From the NCBI GenBank assembly GCA_027067775.1, contig JAMOVK010000035.1, positions 1 to 53,933 on the forward strand: a DNA stretch of 53,933 nucleotides, given 5' to 3'. The notes beneath the pieces were generated by a model that ran no database searches, was not told where the DNA came from, and saw only the letters and a list, made by a program, of their open reading frames with translations. Below, piece after piece: positions 10,096 to 18,772 of this stretch. Position numbers and translations under genes: made by a program. Positions within the stretch are counted from its first letter, which is position 1. Each line of letters starts with the position of its first letter. This stretch comes from Deltaproteobacteria bacterium (lineage in GTDB: Bacteria > Desulfobacterota > Dissulfuribacteria > Dissulfuribacterales > QOAL01).

Positions 10096-10650
10096 ATGAA
10101 TGTTCTCATCACAATAGGTGTAATTATAAGCGTGTTGGCCATCTGGGCCGTCATGATATACAACCGCCTGGTAAGACTTAGGAACCTGTGCAGAGAGGGT
10201 TGGAGTGGAATTGACGTTCAACTTAAAAGAAGGGCCAACCTTATTCCAAACCTTCTTGAGACAGTCAAAGGATACATGAGTCATGAAAAGGAGGTCTTTA
10301 AGCAGGTCACTGAAGCCAGGGCAAAGGCGTTGTCTGCCGGAAGTCCTGCAGAACGTGGTAAGGGAGAGTCCCTGCTAACAGCAAGCCTTAGGAGTCTCTT
10401 TGCCATAGCGGAAAACTATCCTGAACTAAAGGCAAACACCAACTTCCTTGAACTTCAGGAACAACTTGCCCAGATAGAAGATGCCATACAGAAGGCTAGG
10501 CGTTACTACAATGCAACCGTTAGGGACTTGAATACAGCCATTGAAGTCTTTCCAAACACCATAATCGCAAACATGTTTGGTTTTCATAAGGAGGAGTTCT
10601 TTGAACTTACAGAACCGGAAGATAGGACCGTTCCAAAAGTAAAGTTTTAG
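10096..10650 (+). CDS. lemA: LemA family protein
   Basis: 184 residues with one N-terminal membrane helix (about 2-22), followed by the LemA signature YNRLVRLRN..REGWSGIDVQLKRRANLIPNL and a helical cytoplasmic or periplasmic bundle ending with VFPNTIIANMFGF. The biochemical role of LemA proteins is not established; they are often found with TPM or DUF2207 membrane proteins, as here. I chose the ATG at 10096 over a TTG four codons earlier because GGGAG lies five bases before it. The next gene begins 15 bp downstream, so the two form a pair, probably following hisHF in the same direction. Confidence 0.9.
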   Translation: MNVLITIGVIISVLAIWAVMIYNRLVRLRNLCREGWSGIDVQLKRRANLIPNLLETVKGYMSHEKEVFKQVTEARAKALSAGSPAERGKGESLLTASLRSLFAIAENYPELKANTNFLELQEQLAQIEDAIQKARRYYNATVRDLNTAIEVFPNTIIANMFGFHKEEFFELTEPEDRTVPKVKF

Positions 10651-10665
10651 AAAAGGAACAATCCT

Positions 10666-12591
10666 TTGACACTAGAGAAGGGAAGGATTGCAAAAATCCT
10701 CTTTGCTTATGCCCTGATCCTATCATGCCTTTTGGGTCTTTTTGCAACCGAAGTAACCGCATCTGGCACTGAAGAGATAACACATTTTCACAGCTCCATT
10801 CAGATACAACCTTCTGGGGCTGTGGTAGTTACAGAAACAATCACTGCCAACTGCCTTGGCAAACGCATAAGGCATGGTATCTACAGGGACCTGCCCATTA
10901 AATATAAAAAAGGGGGTTTTCTATCCTTTAAACCGCACTTCAAGATCATTGGCGTTTACATTGACGGAAATCGGGCACCATACCATACAAAAGATCTTGG
11001 TTCTCATGTTAGAATCTACATGGGTTCCAAAAACCGCTTTATATCCAAAGGCCCTCACACCTTTCAGCTTATCTATGAGATGGGCCGTATGGTCAGCTAC
11101 TTTGATGAATTTGATGAACTTTACTGGAATGTGACTGGAGACCAGTGGGCCTTTCCCATCCTTAAGGCCACTGTCACAGTAATGCTGCCCGAGCCGTCAA
11201 GATTTTTGAGATACGCCTCCTACACCGGTCCCAGAGGTGCAAAGGAGACCATGGCCAAGGTAACCGAAGTTACAGGCAGGCATATCACCTTTGAAACCAC
11301 AATGCCTATCTATCCCAGGGAAGGTTTCACCATAGCGGTAGCATGGCCAAAAGGGGTTGTAGAAGAACCGGACAATTTTCAAAAATTTCTACTTTTGCTA
11401 AAAGACAATTTTTCCCTAATCTCCAGCATCTTCCTGCTTGTCTGCATCTTCTTTTATTATCTTTATGCATGGAACCAGGTAGGCAAGGACCCGGAACTAG
11501 GCCCGATTGTGCCAAGATTTGATCCTCCACAGGGTATTGGACCAGCTGCCGCCAGATTCGTCAGGCAGATGGGGTTTGATGACAAGGTTTTTGCTACCGC
11601 CCTGGTTGATCTTGGCGTACAAGGGGCCGTCATCATAAAAAAAGACAGCAACGGCTACACTGTTGAACGAGCCGATGGAGGTGTTAAAAAAGACCTGCCA
11701 GATGGTGAAGACAAGCTTCTTTTGGCGCTCTTTCGCTCAAGGCCTGTTGTAAGGCTCAGTCAGCAGGATCGAAAAAGCATAGTGGCTGCTAGAGACCAGC
11801 TTAAAGAGGCTCTGAAACGGCGATATGAAAAACTCTACTTTTTGACCAATCGTCACTATCTCATACCAGGACTAGCACTGTCTGCATTGGCCATGATACT
11901 GCTTGCACTTGGTGGCAGGGAAATCATCCCTTCCTTATTCATCACTGTCTGGCTTACTGTTTGGGCTTTTTTTAGCACATTTCTGGTTATTACCGGGGCC
12001 AAGGGCCTTAAGGGCCTCTTCAGGATCCCATGGAAACAAAAGGCTGCTGTTGTAGGGCACTTTGTATTTTCTCTCTTTTTCTTGATCGGGCTTGTGGGTG
12101 GAGGAAGTTTTTACTATGCAATGATCGGCCCTGTCTCTCTTGTCATCTTGGTGTGTATTGTAACCTTAAACATTGTCTTTTATCATCTGATGAAGGCACC
12201 TACAATGCAGGGGACAAAGCTTCTTTCTCATCTAGAAGGATTTAGGATGTTTCTTAAAACGGCAGAAGCCCCAAGGCTTCAGGCCCTGACACCCCCAGAC
12301 AAGGCCCCTGAGCTTTTTGAACGTTACCTTCCCTGGGCAATGGCCCTGGATGTAGAAAATGATTGGGCTGAACGATTTCAGGAATATCTGAAACAGATTG
12401 GTAAATCAGAAACCTCCTATACCCCTGTATGGTATCACGGCAGTTATAATTCTCTGACCTCGTTGTCTTCAGACATTGGAACCGGACTCAACTCTGTGAT
12501 CTCTTCTGCCTCCGTATCAACATCTTCGGGTTCAGGGAGAGGCGGTTTCTCAGGGGGAGGCGGTGGTGGCGGCGGAGGAGGCGGGTGGTAG
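10666..12591 (+). CDS. DUF2207 membrane protein with glycine-rich tail
   Basis: 641 residues. A signal-like hydrophobic N-terminus (about residues 8-28) precedes an extracytoplasmic beta-rich domain with the DUF2207 features HSSIQIQPSGAVVVTETI and RHGIYRDLPIKY. One membrane helix (about 243-265) leads to a central cytosolic part, two or more further helices lie in about 395-510, and the C-terminus is an almost pure glycine tract ending in GGW. Glycine-rich ends are common in this family and in the TPM family. The start is a TTG with AAGGAAC upstream. It partners lemA, 15 bp upstream. Function unknown; a role in envelope homeostasis is only a guess from the family context. Confidence 0.85.
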   Translation: MTLEKGRIAKILFAYALILSCLLGLFATEVTASGTEEITHFHSSIQIQPSGAVVVTETITANCLGKRIRHGIYRDLPIKYKKGGFLSFKPHFKIIGVYIDGNRAPYHTKDLGSHVRIYMGSKNRFISKGPHTFQLIYEMGRMVSYFDEFDELYWNVTGDQWAFPILKATVTVMLPEPSRFLRYASYTGPRGAKETMAKVTEVTGRHITFETTMPIYPREGFTIAVAWPKGVVEEPDNFQKFLLLLKDNFSLISSIFLLVCIFFYYLYAWNQVGKDPELGPIVPRFDPPQGIGPAAARFVRQMGFDDKVFATALVDLGVQGAVIIKKDSNGYTVERADGGVKKDLPDGEDKLLLALFRSRPVVRLSQQDRKSIVAARDQLKEALKRRYEKLYFLTNRHYLIPGLALSALAMILLALGGREIIPSLFITVWLTVWAFFSTFLVITGAKGLKGLFRIPWKQKAAVVGHFVFSLFFLIGLVGGGSFYYAMIGPVSLVILVCIVTLNIVFYHLMKAPTMQGTKLLSHLEGFRMFLKTAEAPRLQALTPPDKAPELFERYLPWAMALDVENDWAERFQEYLKQIGKSETSYTPVWYHGSYNSLTSLSSDIGTGLNSVISSASVSTSSGSGRGGFSGGGGGGGGGGGW

Positions 12592-12636
12592 CCAAAACAG
12601 CCACTTTCCTTTACCTTCAAAAACCTGCGAATAGCC

Positions 12637-12650
12637 ATCCCTAAAAATTA
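12637..12650 (+). repeat. Solitary copy of the outer IS end motif
   Basis: ATCCCTAAAAATTA differs by one base from the inverted-repeat arms at 192-205 and 1176-1189. It lies in the 152-bp gap between two convergent genes, with no transposase nearby, so it may be a solo terminus or a chance AT-rich match. The rest of this gap shows no other feature and no clear terminator. Confidence 0.35.
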
Positions 12651-12743
12651 TAATTTTCATTTAGATGCACGGCATGCCATAATAATAACCGCAGCCACCA
12701 CGCGAAGCTCGTGATTACAACAATTTTTTGAGCACAACCTGAC

Positions 12744-14741
12744 CTATTGGGAGAAGTGACAATTTTTAGAAGCAGCCTGGTATATATCAGAAAATACCGA
12801 TGGTATATCTTCAAACTGACTACTCTGAATCAGTTTTGATGGAACGGGCAGACCAGTCTCTGTTGAATTGTCGCAAGGAAATACATGTGGTGGAGGATCG
12901 TTTAGGTGAAAACCCATTTCAACAATATCTGCTACTGAGATCGAAAAAGGCAAAGTGGTCAAATTTTCAGGAATAACGGTTGATAAAACCTCCGGACTGT
13001 TTCGGAAGTAGTGCTCTATATCTTGGGCTGACATCCTCGAACCGTAAATACAAACAGAGGCATTGTCTTCCAAAAGCGCAAGCAGATAATCAGTGCAGCT
13101 AAATCCATTTTCTCTACCGTCATCTACAAGATATACATTCTTGTCAAGAATGTTACCCGACCAGCTAAACTCCAACTGATATGGAATGCCCTCTTGCAGG
13201 TCCTTTTCTATCTGATTAAAAACTGCCATCCTCGCCCTTTCTAAACGGCTCTTGTCACGAGGATTAAGCCTCTTTGCCTGCCTATTTTGATAGGCAAATA
13301 CATCTTTTACGTCCACGGGAAAATCAAAATGGCAATCAAAATACCTATCTTCCAGTTCAGGAAGTTTTGAGATGGTCAAACCTTTAAAACCAGGAATTTC
13401 CAACACTACCGGCCGACCTAACCCATCTCGGCCCAAATATAGCATCACATGCCTGAATTCTCCAGGAATGAGCCTGTTAAACAAAGATTCATCTGCGTCC
13501 GTTGCAGGATTATCGAGTATCTCTCCAAGAAAGATGAAATCCCATGGCTCAAGAACAATTTCTGCAGTTTTGCCAGTCTCAAAAGAACGGGTCGCAAACA
13601 GGCAAGGTTCAGCACTTATATCCCCTAGCTGCAAAGAATTGACAGGTGAAACCTTAACAGACACTTTTGGCATGTTGCTTAAAAGGGCACCGTATGACCA
13701 TGGAGTCCTGTCCAATAAAGTTACAAAAGCGGAAACGGTAAAGGATTTTCCAGCCAACCTAGGATTTACTGGTAAAAACAGGGTAAGGGGAGCAGTCCTG
13801 CTCCTGGGTCTCCACGCCCTTTTAAAGGCTGTGGGTTCCCGAATCTCTTCTCCATTTGAAGTCAGATACCAAACCACCCCTTCTTCGTCTGTTACTGTCA
13901 CATAAAGATCCCCCATGAGACAGGGTTGAGTAACTATGGACGATATCGTCAAGATTATCGCATCCCCAGATGTGTATAGGGACTGACTAGCTTCTATGGC
14001 CAGCATGACGGGTGTCTTTGCCTTTGCAGCAAACCAGATTGTTGACCACAGGTTGATGATATCCTGTACCGCACTGGTGAAACAGATCTGAGAAATCTTT
14101 TTCAGATTGGCAAGACCGCCACCGTTTTGATATTCAAGAACGATGGGGGCATAATATCTATTAGCCCTGGCCACGCTATCCATTGCCTTTGCCTTAATAT
14201 CATCCCAGAAACTAAACCCCTTGTTAGAAAATTGCAGAAACTGATCGTTCTGATACAAATCGATCTCATACCTTAAATGTATCCAGTCGTTATCGTTCAG
14301 ATAATCATCAGTGTGTAAGGGCTGATTCAAATCTGCTATGTAATGGGAAAGACGACCAAGGCCCACTGCTACCTTTTCCATGGCACAGCTTTCATTCCTT
14401 AGACACAAAATCAACCCTTCAGCAAGCAACCGGACATATTCCGGGCCATCGGTATTATCCTCAGGCTCCCTATGAACATTCCACTCGTGATGCGACCAAT
14501 CTTGCAGCTCCAGGTCCGGGAGCATGGAGTTCCACAATATGGATTCTTTATAGGAGAACAGGACATTTTTTAGCTCGGTTGGCAGATTCTCACAGGCCGC
14601 TCTGGCTATATCCTTATGCATTAGGGTGTACCATGACAAACATTCCCGGCACGAAACCAAGGACATCCACAAAAAGACACATAGAGAGACCAGGGTCGAT
14701 AGGATACGCCCGTGTCTCGCCTCTTTAAGGCCTGATACCAT
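12744..14741 (-). CDS. Secreted zinc phospholipase C-like protein fused to a permuted NlpC/P60-like domain
   Basis: 665 residues from the ATG at 14741, whose first base overlaps the upstream stop (TAATG), a coupling arrangement. Residues 1-36 are an export signal with an LVSC lipobox-like site at 28-31; cleavage after S36 would instead expose W37. Residues 37-160 carry the whole zinc set of the PLC/S1-P1 fold: W37, H42, D76, H84/H85, H133-xxx-D137, H143 and H155-xxx-E159. A middle part (about 250-390) is beta-rich. The C-terminus resembles YiiX-like permuted papain folds, with His first (RHVMLYLG), then an acidic residue (VVLE), and the candidate nucleophile last (GFSCTDYL). A lipid or nuclease activity cannot be told apart from sequence. 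The fusion is unusual. Confidence 0.75.
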   Translation of the reverse strand: MVSGLKEARHGRILSTLVSLCVFLWMSLVSCRECLSWYTLMHKDIARAACENLPTELKNVLFSYKESILWNSMLPDLELQDWSHHEWNVHREPEDNTDGPEYVRLLAEGLILCLRNESCAMEKVAVGLGRLSHYIADLNQPLHTDDYLNDNDWIHLRYEIDLYQNDQFLQFSNKGFSFWDDIKAKAMDSVARANRYYAPIVLEYQNGGGLANLKKISQICFTSAVQDIINLWSTIWFAAKAKTPVMLAIEASQSLYTSGDAIILTISSIVTQPCLMGDLYVTVTDEEGVVWYLTSNGEEIREPTAFKRAWRPRSRTAPLTLFLPVNPRLAGKSFTVSAFVTLLDRTPWSYGALLSNMPKVSVKVSPVNSLQLGDISAEPCLFATRSFETGKTAEIVLEPWDFIFLGEILDNPATDADESLFNRLIPGEFRHVMLYLGRDGLGRPVVLEIPGFKGLTISKLPELEDRYFDCHFDFPVDVKDVFAYQNRQAKRLNPRDKSRLERARMAVFNQIEKDLQEGIPYQLEFSWSGNILDKNVYLVDDGRENGFSCTDYLLALLEDNASVCIYGSRMSAQDIEHYFRNSPEVLSTVIPENLTTLPFSISVADIVEMGFHLNDPPPHVFPCDNSTETGLPVPSKLIQSSQFEDIPSVFSDIYQAASKNCHFSQ

Positions 14742-16867
14742 TACAGGCCTGTGAATACGTATCCAAGACAAGAGCCGTCAAAGGTAAACCTTCCTCTATT
14801 GTTACCCTTGGTTACTACAATACTGCCTGAGACAGGAGTATTTTCACATTTGTCAGGATCTATCTCAAGATTTTCCATAACTACCAGGTAATCTGCCACG
14901 GTCACGGGACTACTTGTATTTATAAAAAAGTTAGACTTAGATGAACCCTGTCTAACAGAAAAACTACCAACCACAGGGCCACTGGATGTCTGAAGATTCA
15001 GGTCCACACGGCCAGACCCCTGAGACAGACCTCGGATCGATATAGTTCCCGAAGTGGTATCCTGACCAACCACTAAATTATTCAGAGTAATATCTACAAC
15101 TCCGTTGCTGCCAAGACTCTTTACAAGACCAGTGATGTACGATCCATTAGATTTTGTCAAAGAAAAGAGAGAACCTACCTTTATGTTAGTAAACCTCAGG
15201 TTTATCTGTCCCTGAAGTGGTTCGTGATCCACCCCCTGCATGTTGAGATTAACCCTGCCAGTGCCGCTTGCTAAACCAGAAGAACCCGATTTGACAAGAT
15301 CCAGCACTATGGAAGCTGAACCAGTACCTAGGAATTGGCCGTTTCTTGTCAAGCCATCTACTGTAATCTGAGTATCAAGATGCAGATTATTGCCAAGGGT
15401 TACATTTAAAGGTGCATTAATGTGCCCACTCCATCTATTTCCTGCCTTATCTGTGCAACCTGATCCAAAATCTATTTGCAGTGGAATGTACATGGGGCCA
15501 GACAAGGTGAAATTATGCAGATCACCATAGCTTATCTTTGGACATGTGGAATTTTTTATATTTGATAGGTTCAGCGACCCAAGACCACCTATTATATCAC
15601 TGCTGTCTGTTAAAATACTCAGGATATCATCAACCGCCATTTCCAGCTCAAGCTCTTTGTTGTTTACCTGGGTACTCAAAAGTACTACCGGGGCCTCTGG
15701 TTTACTCCAACTAGAGTTCATGGGTGCTGGCAGATTTATGTTTGTGCCAATGATTCCATGTGTAGGATCTGTAAAGTTTCTGGTAATGGTCCCGGCTGAT
15801 AGAGAGCGAAAATTGGAATTTGCACAGTTGGGACATGGGCCAAAAAAGACAAGGGCTGGCACTCTTGCCTTGGAGAAAAAATCCTGCCCAGAAGAAGAGT
15901 TCAGTGCCCACCTGGGTTCGCCTTGGGAATCATAGAAGTAGGCCACAATAGCTACTGTATTTCCTTGAGTATCTATTGAATAACCATAGCCAGGTTCAGT
16001 ACTGTTGTACCAAAGTCCTGTCAGATTTGACTGGGGAACCTTATCTGCCATTTTAAAGCGTTCAATAGGCTCTCTGCCACTTTGTCCGTTCAATGTCCAG
16101 CTGAAAGTGGCCTGAGTACGGTTCTTAAATTCCAAGGTGATATTACCAACAGGGGCTGGGGTGGCGCTTGAGCCATTCCAGTGATATTTATTCAATGTGG
16201 CCCTCCATGTCTTTGCACCAGAATATGGCCCTACAGCAAGATACCAGACAGGGGTCTGATCCTGATTGTACGTGTACCAAACTGCTGCCAAATTGTTACC
16301 AGACACCTCAATGTCTACCCCATGTCCTGGCTTTGCCTTGTTGTACCACAGGCCAGACTGGGGTCTGAAAGCCGGATTCGAGGCGGCTGAGGCAGAGCCT
16401 GATCCTGCTCCCGTACCAGACGAAGAGCTATTGGATGGAGGGGTGGAACTGCCTACCCGACTGGTTGCCCGCACCTTTACATGAACAGCATAATCGTTCA
16501 AATTGACCAGAGTAACATACCAAGTACCAGGGGATACCGGAGGAATACTGCTCTTGGAAATGGTTACGCTTTCATGCCACGATGAGGATTCAGAAGAAAA
16601 GTCCGCCTGACTGGAGATCTCACCACTTGTTCTTCCAACGGCTGGATTTCCCCTTTTCACGTATAGATCAATGTCACCAGAGCCTCTCACTATCTCAACT
16701 GTTACAGCAACCTCGTTTTGCTCAATCACCATTGCATAATACTGAAGAGAAAGAGGTTCTAAAGTCACATCCATTTCTGCAACATTGGCTTGTGCCTTTG
16801 CCAAAAGACCCAGCAAGAACATCAAAAATATACTAAGCCAGATTCCCTCACCTAATCTTTTAATCAT
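14741..16867 (-). CDS. Secreted PPC-domain protein with GLWYN repeats
   Basis: 708 residues. An N-terminal signal peptide (about 1-27, ending AKAQA) is followed by a pre-peptidase C-terminal (PPC)-like beta domain, in which GDIDLYVKRG and PGTWYVTLVN are typical. A Ser/Gly-rich linker (about 136-165) leads to two related modules, each starting SGLWYN/TGLWYN and continuing with PGHG.DIE or PGYGYSID, near residues 170 and 285. The last 300 residues form a repetitive beta-rich region of unknown fold. A good site (AAGGGGAG) precedes the ATG. It is the first gene of a coupled pair with the zinc-PLC-like protein, suggesting a joint role outside the cell or at its surface. No catalytic motif was found in it. 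Confidence 0.7.
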   Translation of the reverse strand: MIKRLGEGIWLSIFLMFLLGLLAKAQANVAEMDVTLEPLSLQYYAMVIEQNEVAVTVEIVRGSGDIDLYVKRGNPAVGRTSGEISSQADFSSESSSWHESVTISKSSIPPVSPGTWYVTLVNLNDYAVHVKVRATSRVGSSTPPSNSSSSGTGAGSGSASAASNPAFRPQSGLWYNKAKPGHGVDIEVSGNNLAAVWYTYNQDQTPVWYLAVGPYSGAKTWRATLNKYHWNGSSATPAPVGNITLEFKNRTQATFSWTLNGQSGREPIERFKMADKVPQSNLTGLWYNSTEPGYGYSIDTQGNTVAIVAYFYDSQGEPRWALNSSSGQDFFSKARVPALVFFGPCPNCANSNFRSLSAGTITRNFTDPTHGIIGTNINLPAPMNSSWSKPEAPVVLLSTQVNNKELELEMAVDDILSILTDSSDIIGGLGSLNLSNIKNSTCPKISYGDLHNFTLSGPMYIPLQIDFGSGCTDKAGNRWSGHINAPLNVTLGNNLHLDTQITVDGLTRNGQFLGTGSASIVLDLVKSGSSGLASGTGRVNLNMQGVDHEPLQGQINLRFTNIKVGSLFSLTKSNGSYITGLVKSLGSNGVVDITLNNLVVGQDTTSGTISIRGLSQGSGRVDLNLQTSSGPVVGSFSVRQGSSKSNFFINTSSPVTVADYLVVMENLEIDPDKCENTPVSGSIVVTKGNNRGRFTFDGSCLGYVFTGL

Positions 16868-17118
16868 TATTTTCTCCCCTTTCTCAGCCTTATGAGCATA
16901 TACCCTGGGTATCTGTTTAACATTATATCCATTAGTTCTGCAATTACTATTCCTAAAAAAATATCTTTATGCTGTTTTTTTATTCAAAATGCGCCTTAAA
17001 TCAACAAAACAACAATTAAGAGAGTCCTGTAAAGGAAAAAATTTTCCTCTTAAGTGGAAAAAATTTTCTCATTATACAACTTGAAAAACTCCCGTTTTTT
17101 CTTTCCAGCCAAGAAAAT
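16868..17118. promoter_or_regulatory. Upstream region of the secreted pair, with two 22-bp-phased palindromes
   Basis: This AT-rich gap must hold the promoter of the leftward secreted-protein pair. Two copies of GGAAAAAATTTTC lie at 17034-17047 (a perfect 14-base palindrome ending CC) and 17056-17068. Their starts are exactly 22 bases apart, so they face the same side of the helix. Paired sites for a regulator or a nucleoid protein are plausible. No sigma-70 hexamer pair is convincing. Confidence 0.4.
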
Positions 17119-17119
17119 A

Positions 17120-17144
17120 AAAAGGGACCATAACGGTCCCTTTT
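17120..17144 (-). terminator. Intrinsic terminator of the 114-residue ORF
   Basis: AAAAGGGACC at 17120-17129 pairs perfectly with GGTCCCTTTT at 17135-17144 around a 5-base loop. It lies 37 bp after the leftward stop at 17182, and read leftward the stem is followed by T-rich sequence. The stem is symmetrical and could work in both directions. Confidence 0.85.
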
Positions 17145-17181
17145 CTGTACTATATCTGTCTATTGGTATTGGAGATCTATT

Positions 17182-17526
17182 TTATTCCTCAAAAAATTTT
17201 TCTTCTACTTCAATGCCGGCTTCTTTCAGGCGTTTATAATCTTCCTTTAGCCTTGCATTTGCAAGGTTGCGGCAGGCCCTCTTAGCCTCAAAAGATTCGG
17301 TAGCAAATTCTGTAGCATAGGTCTTTCTGACAATGTAGTGTTTACCATCTATATCAAAATCAAAGTCAGCCGTGTACAAAAAGGCCTCCATCTCCTCTGT
17401 AATTTCTGCCTCTGGATGCACCAGATACTTCACTGGCTGTTTAAATACGTTAACCTTACAGGTGGCCTTTTGGGCACCTTTTGCCTTTTCTATGATTTCT
17501 TCAAGCCTGGTCTTTAGTCTTTCCAT
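17182..17526 (-). CDS. Small charged protein of unknown function
   Basis: 114 residues, very rich in Glu, Lys and Ala, probably mixed helix and a short beta segment (DFDFDIDGKHYIVRKTYAT). No signal peptide or membrane helix; a single Cys pair (C23, C84) is not arranged as a metal site. It matches no family I recognise. It looks real: a strong site (GGGAGGAAAG) precedes the ATG, its own terminator follows the stop, and coding composition matches its neighbours. Being flanked by terminators on both sides, it is probably a single-gene transcript, which suggests substantial independent expression. Confidence 0.7.
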   Translation of the reverse strand: MERLKTRLEEIIEKAKGAQKATCKVNVFKQPVKYLVHPEAEITEEMEAFLYTADFDFDIDGKHYIVRKTYATEFATESFEAKRACRNLANARLKEDYKRLKEAGIEVEEKFFEE

Positions 17527-17638
17527 TTCTTTCCTCCCTTTTTTATTTAAAAATCACGCAGTTAAACAACTCTTTTCGTTTTTTATTATTTCAAGGTAAG
17601 TATTAACTCTCTCCAGTCAAGAAAAATGAGAAAAGAAA

Positions 17639-17658
17639 AGGCGGCCAACAGGCCGCCT
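17639..17658 (-). terminator. Intrinsic terminator after the TorF-type porin
   Basis: AGGCGGCC (17639-17646) pairs with GGCCGCCT (17651-17658) around a 4-base loop; read leftward it is followed by TTTTCTTTT. It sits 36 bp beyond the stop at 17695. Confidence 0.9.
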
Positions 17659-17694
17659 GCAAAAGAACACCCTATCAAGAACATTCCCTGTCCA

Positions 17695-18495
17695 TCAAAA
17701 TGTAAAGCTTACAGTCACGCCTCCATAGATAAAATTGTTGTCTTTGCTTCCAAGGGCCCTGTGAGACATGTCCTTGGAACCGTCTCCACTCAAAGGAAAT
17801 ACCCAGTCAACCTCTGGCGTTATAGTAAAATACCTTGCTGCCTCCCCATTTACAAAAGCAGATACGGGAATTGTCATGGAAACGGCTGCTTTGCCGTGAT
17901 GAAGCCCAGAAAACTCGTCATCTGGATCATCAGGATCTGGATAGGCGTCTGCATCATCCGAAAACAGCGCGCTACCCAGTAACGAGACGTCGAGGCTTAC
18001 ATCTTTAACAACAGGAAAACTATGCGATACCTCCAATGTTAGGTAGGTACTCGGATAATGAGCAAACTCCCTGTAAACCGTAAGCGTTGGTGATAGAAAC
18101 GAGTTGAGCGTTGCCGAAACATAAAACTCTTGACTGTCAAGTGCCTGATCTAGGGCATAGTAAATGTATCCAACAGATGCACTTAGAAAGCCAAAATCTT
18201 GCTCATAGCTAAGGGTGTAATCTGTTTCTGTGAGGTTATCCAATGCCTTTATATCCTTGTAAAGATCTGTATCATAATTTGCCCAGATATTTGCAGAAAA
18301 CCCCTTGTAAGAAAAGGTTGCAGAAGGTTGAATAACCAGGGAATTTTTACTCAGCTGCTGTCCTCTCCAGATATAAGCGCTCAAAAGACTTACAGACAGA
18401 TCGGCATTTGGCCTTTCTTCTTGACAAAAGGCCGGCACAGCACCTGCGAGAAACACCACGACTAACACTGTTGTCACAACTCTTTTCATTTTCAT
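17695..18495 (-). CDS. TorF-family putative outer-membrane porin
   Basis: 266 residues. A cleavable signal peptide (about 1-24, ending PAFCQ) precedes repeated amphipathic beta strands, and the chain ends in the aromatic residue F (VTVSFTF), as expected for insertion by the Bam machinery. The N-terminal mature segment ADLSVSLLSAYIWRGQQLS resembles the Gram-negative conserved barrel family often called TorF or TIGR02001. An acidic stretch (DDADAYPDPDDPDDE, about 190-205) is a likely surface loop that may bind cations. A ribosome site (GGAGGGAAG) is evident and a terminator follows. It appears monocistronic; 277 bp upstream hold no other gene. Cargo unknown. Confidence 0.75.
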   Translation of the reverse strand: MKMKRVVTTVLVVVFLAGAVPAFCQEERPNADLSVSLLSAYIWRGQQLSKNSLVIQPSATFSYKGFSANIWANYDTDLYKDIKALDNLTETDYTLSYEQDFGFLSASVGYIYYALDQALDSQEFYVSATLNSFLSPTLTVYREFAHYPSTYLTLEVSHSFPVVKDVSLDVSLLGSALFSDDADAYPDPDDPDDEFSGLHHGKAAVSMTIPVSAFVNGEAARYFTITPEVDWVFPLSGDGSKDMSHRALGSKDNNFIYGGVTVSFTF

Positions 18496-18772
18496 CTTCC
18501 CTCCTGTTTTTTTCTTTTTATTTTTAGGGGAGTCAGGTTGCCTACTTCCCCCCCTTTCACACCATCAAGACAGACCCGTTTTTTTCATAACCGGCCTCTT
18601 TGGATGCCTTTTTGACAGAACAACGCAAGAAAGAGGCCAACAATGCAAAGGAGATAACATCCTGTTTTTACAAAAGAAATCCTAACAATCACCCCAAAGG
18701 ACAATAAACTGGAATCACAAAAATGTAAATTTTTGGGGAAAAATTGATAACAATTTTGTAAAAATAATACAA

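Noticed and set aside
16168-16836. Several plus-strand frames opposite the secreted PPC protein
   Set aside because: They are antisense shadows of a clearly coding gene and lack ribosome sites.
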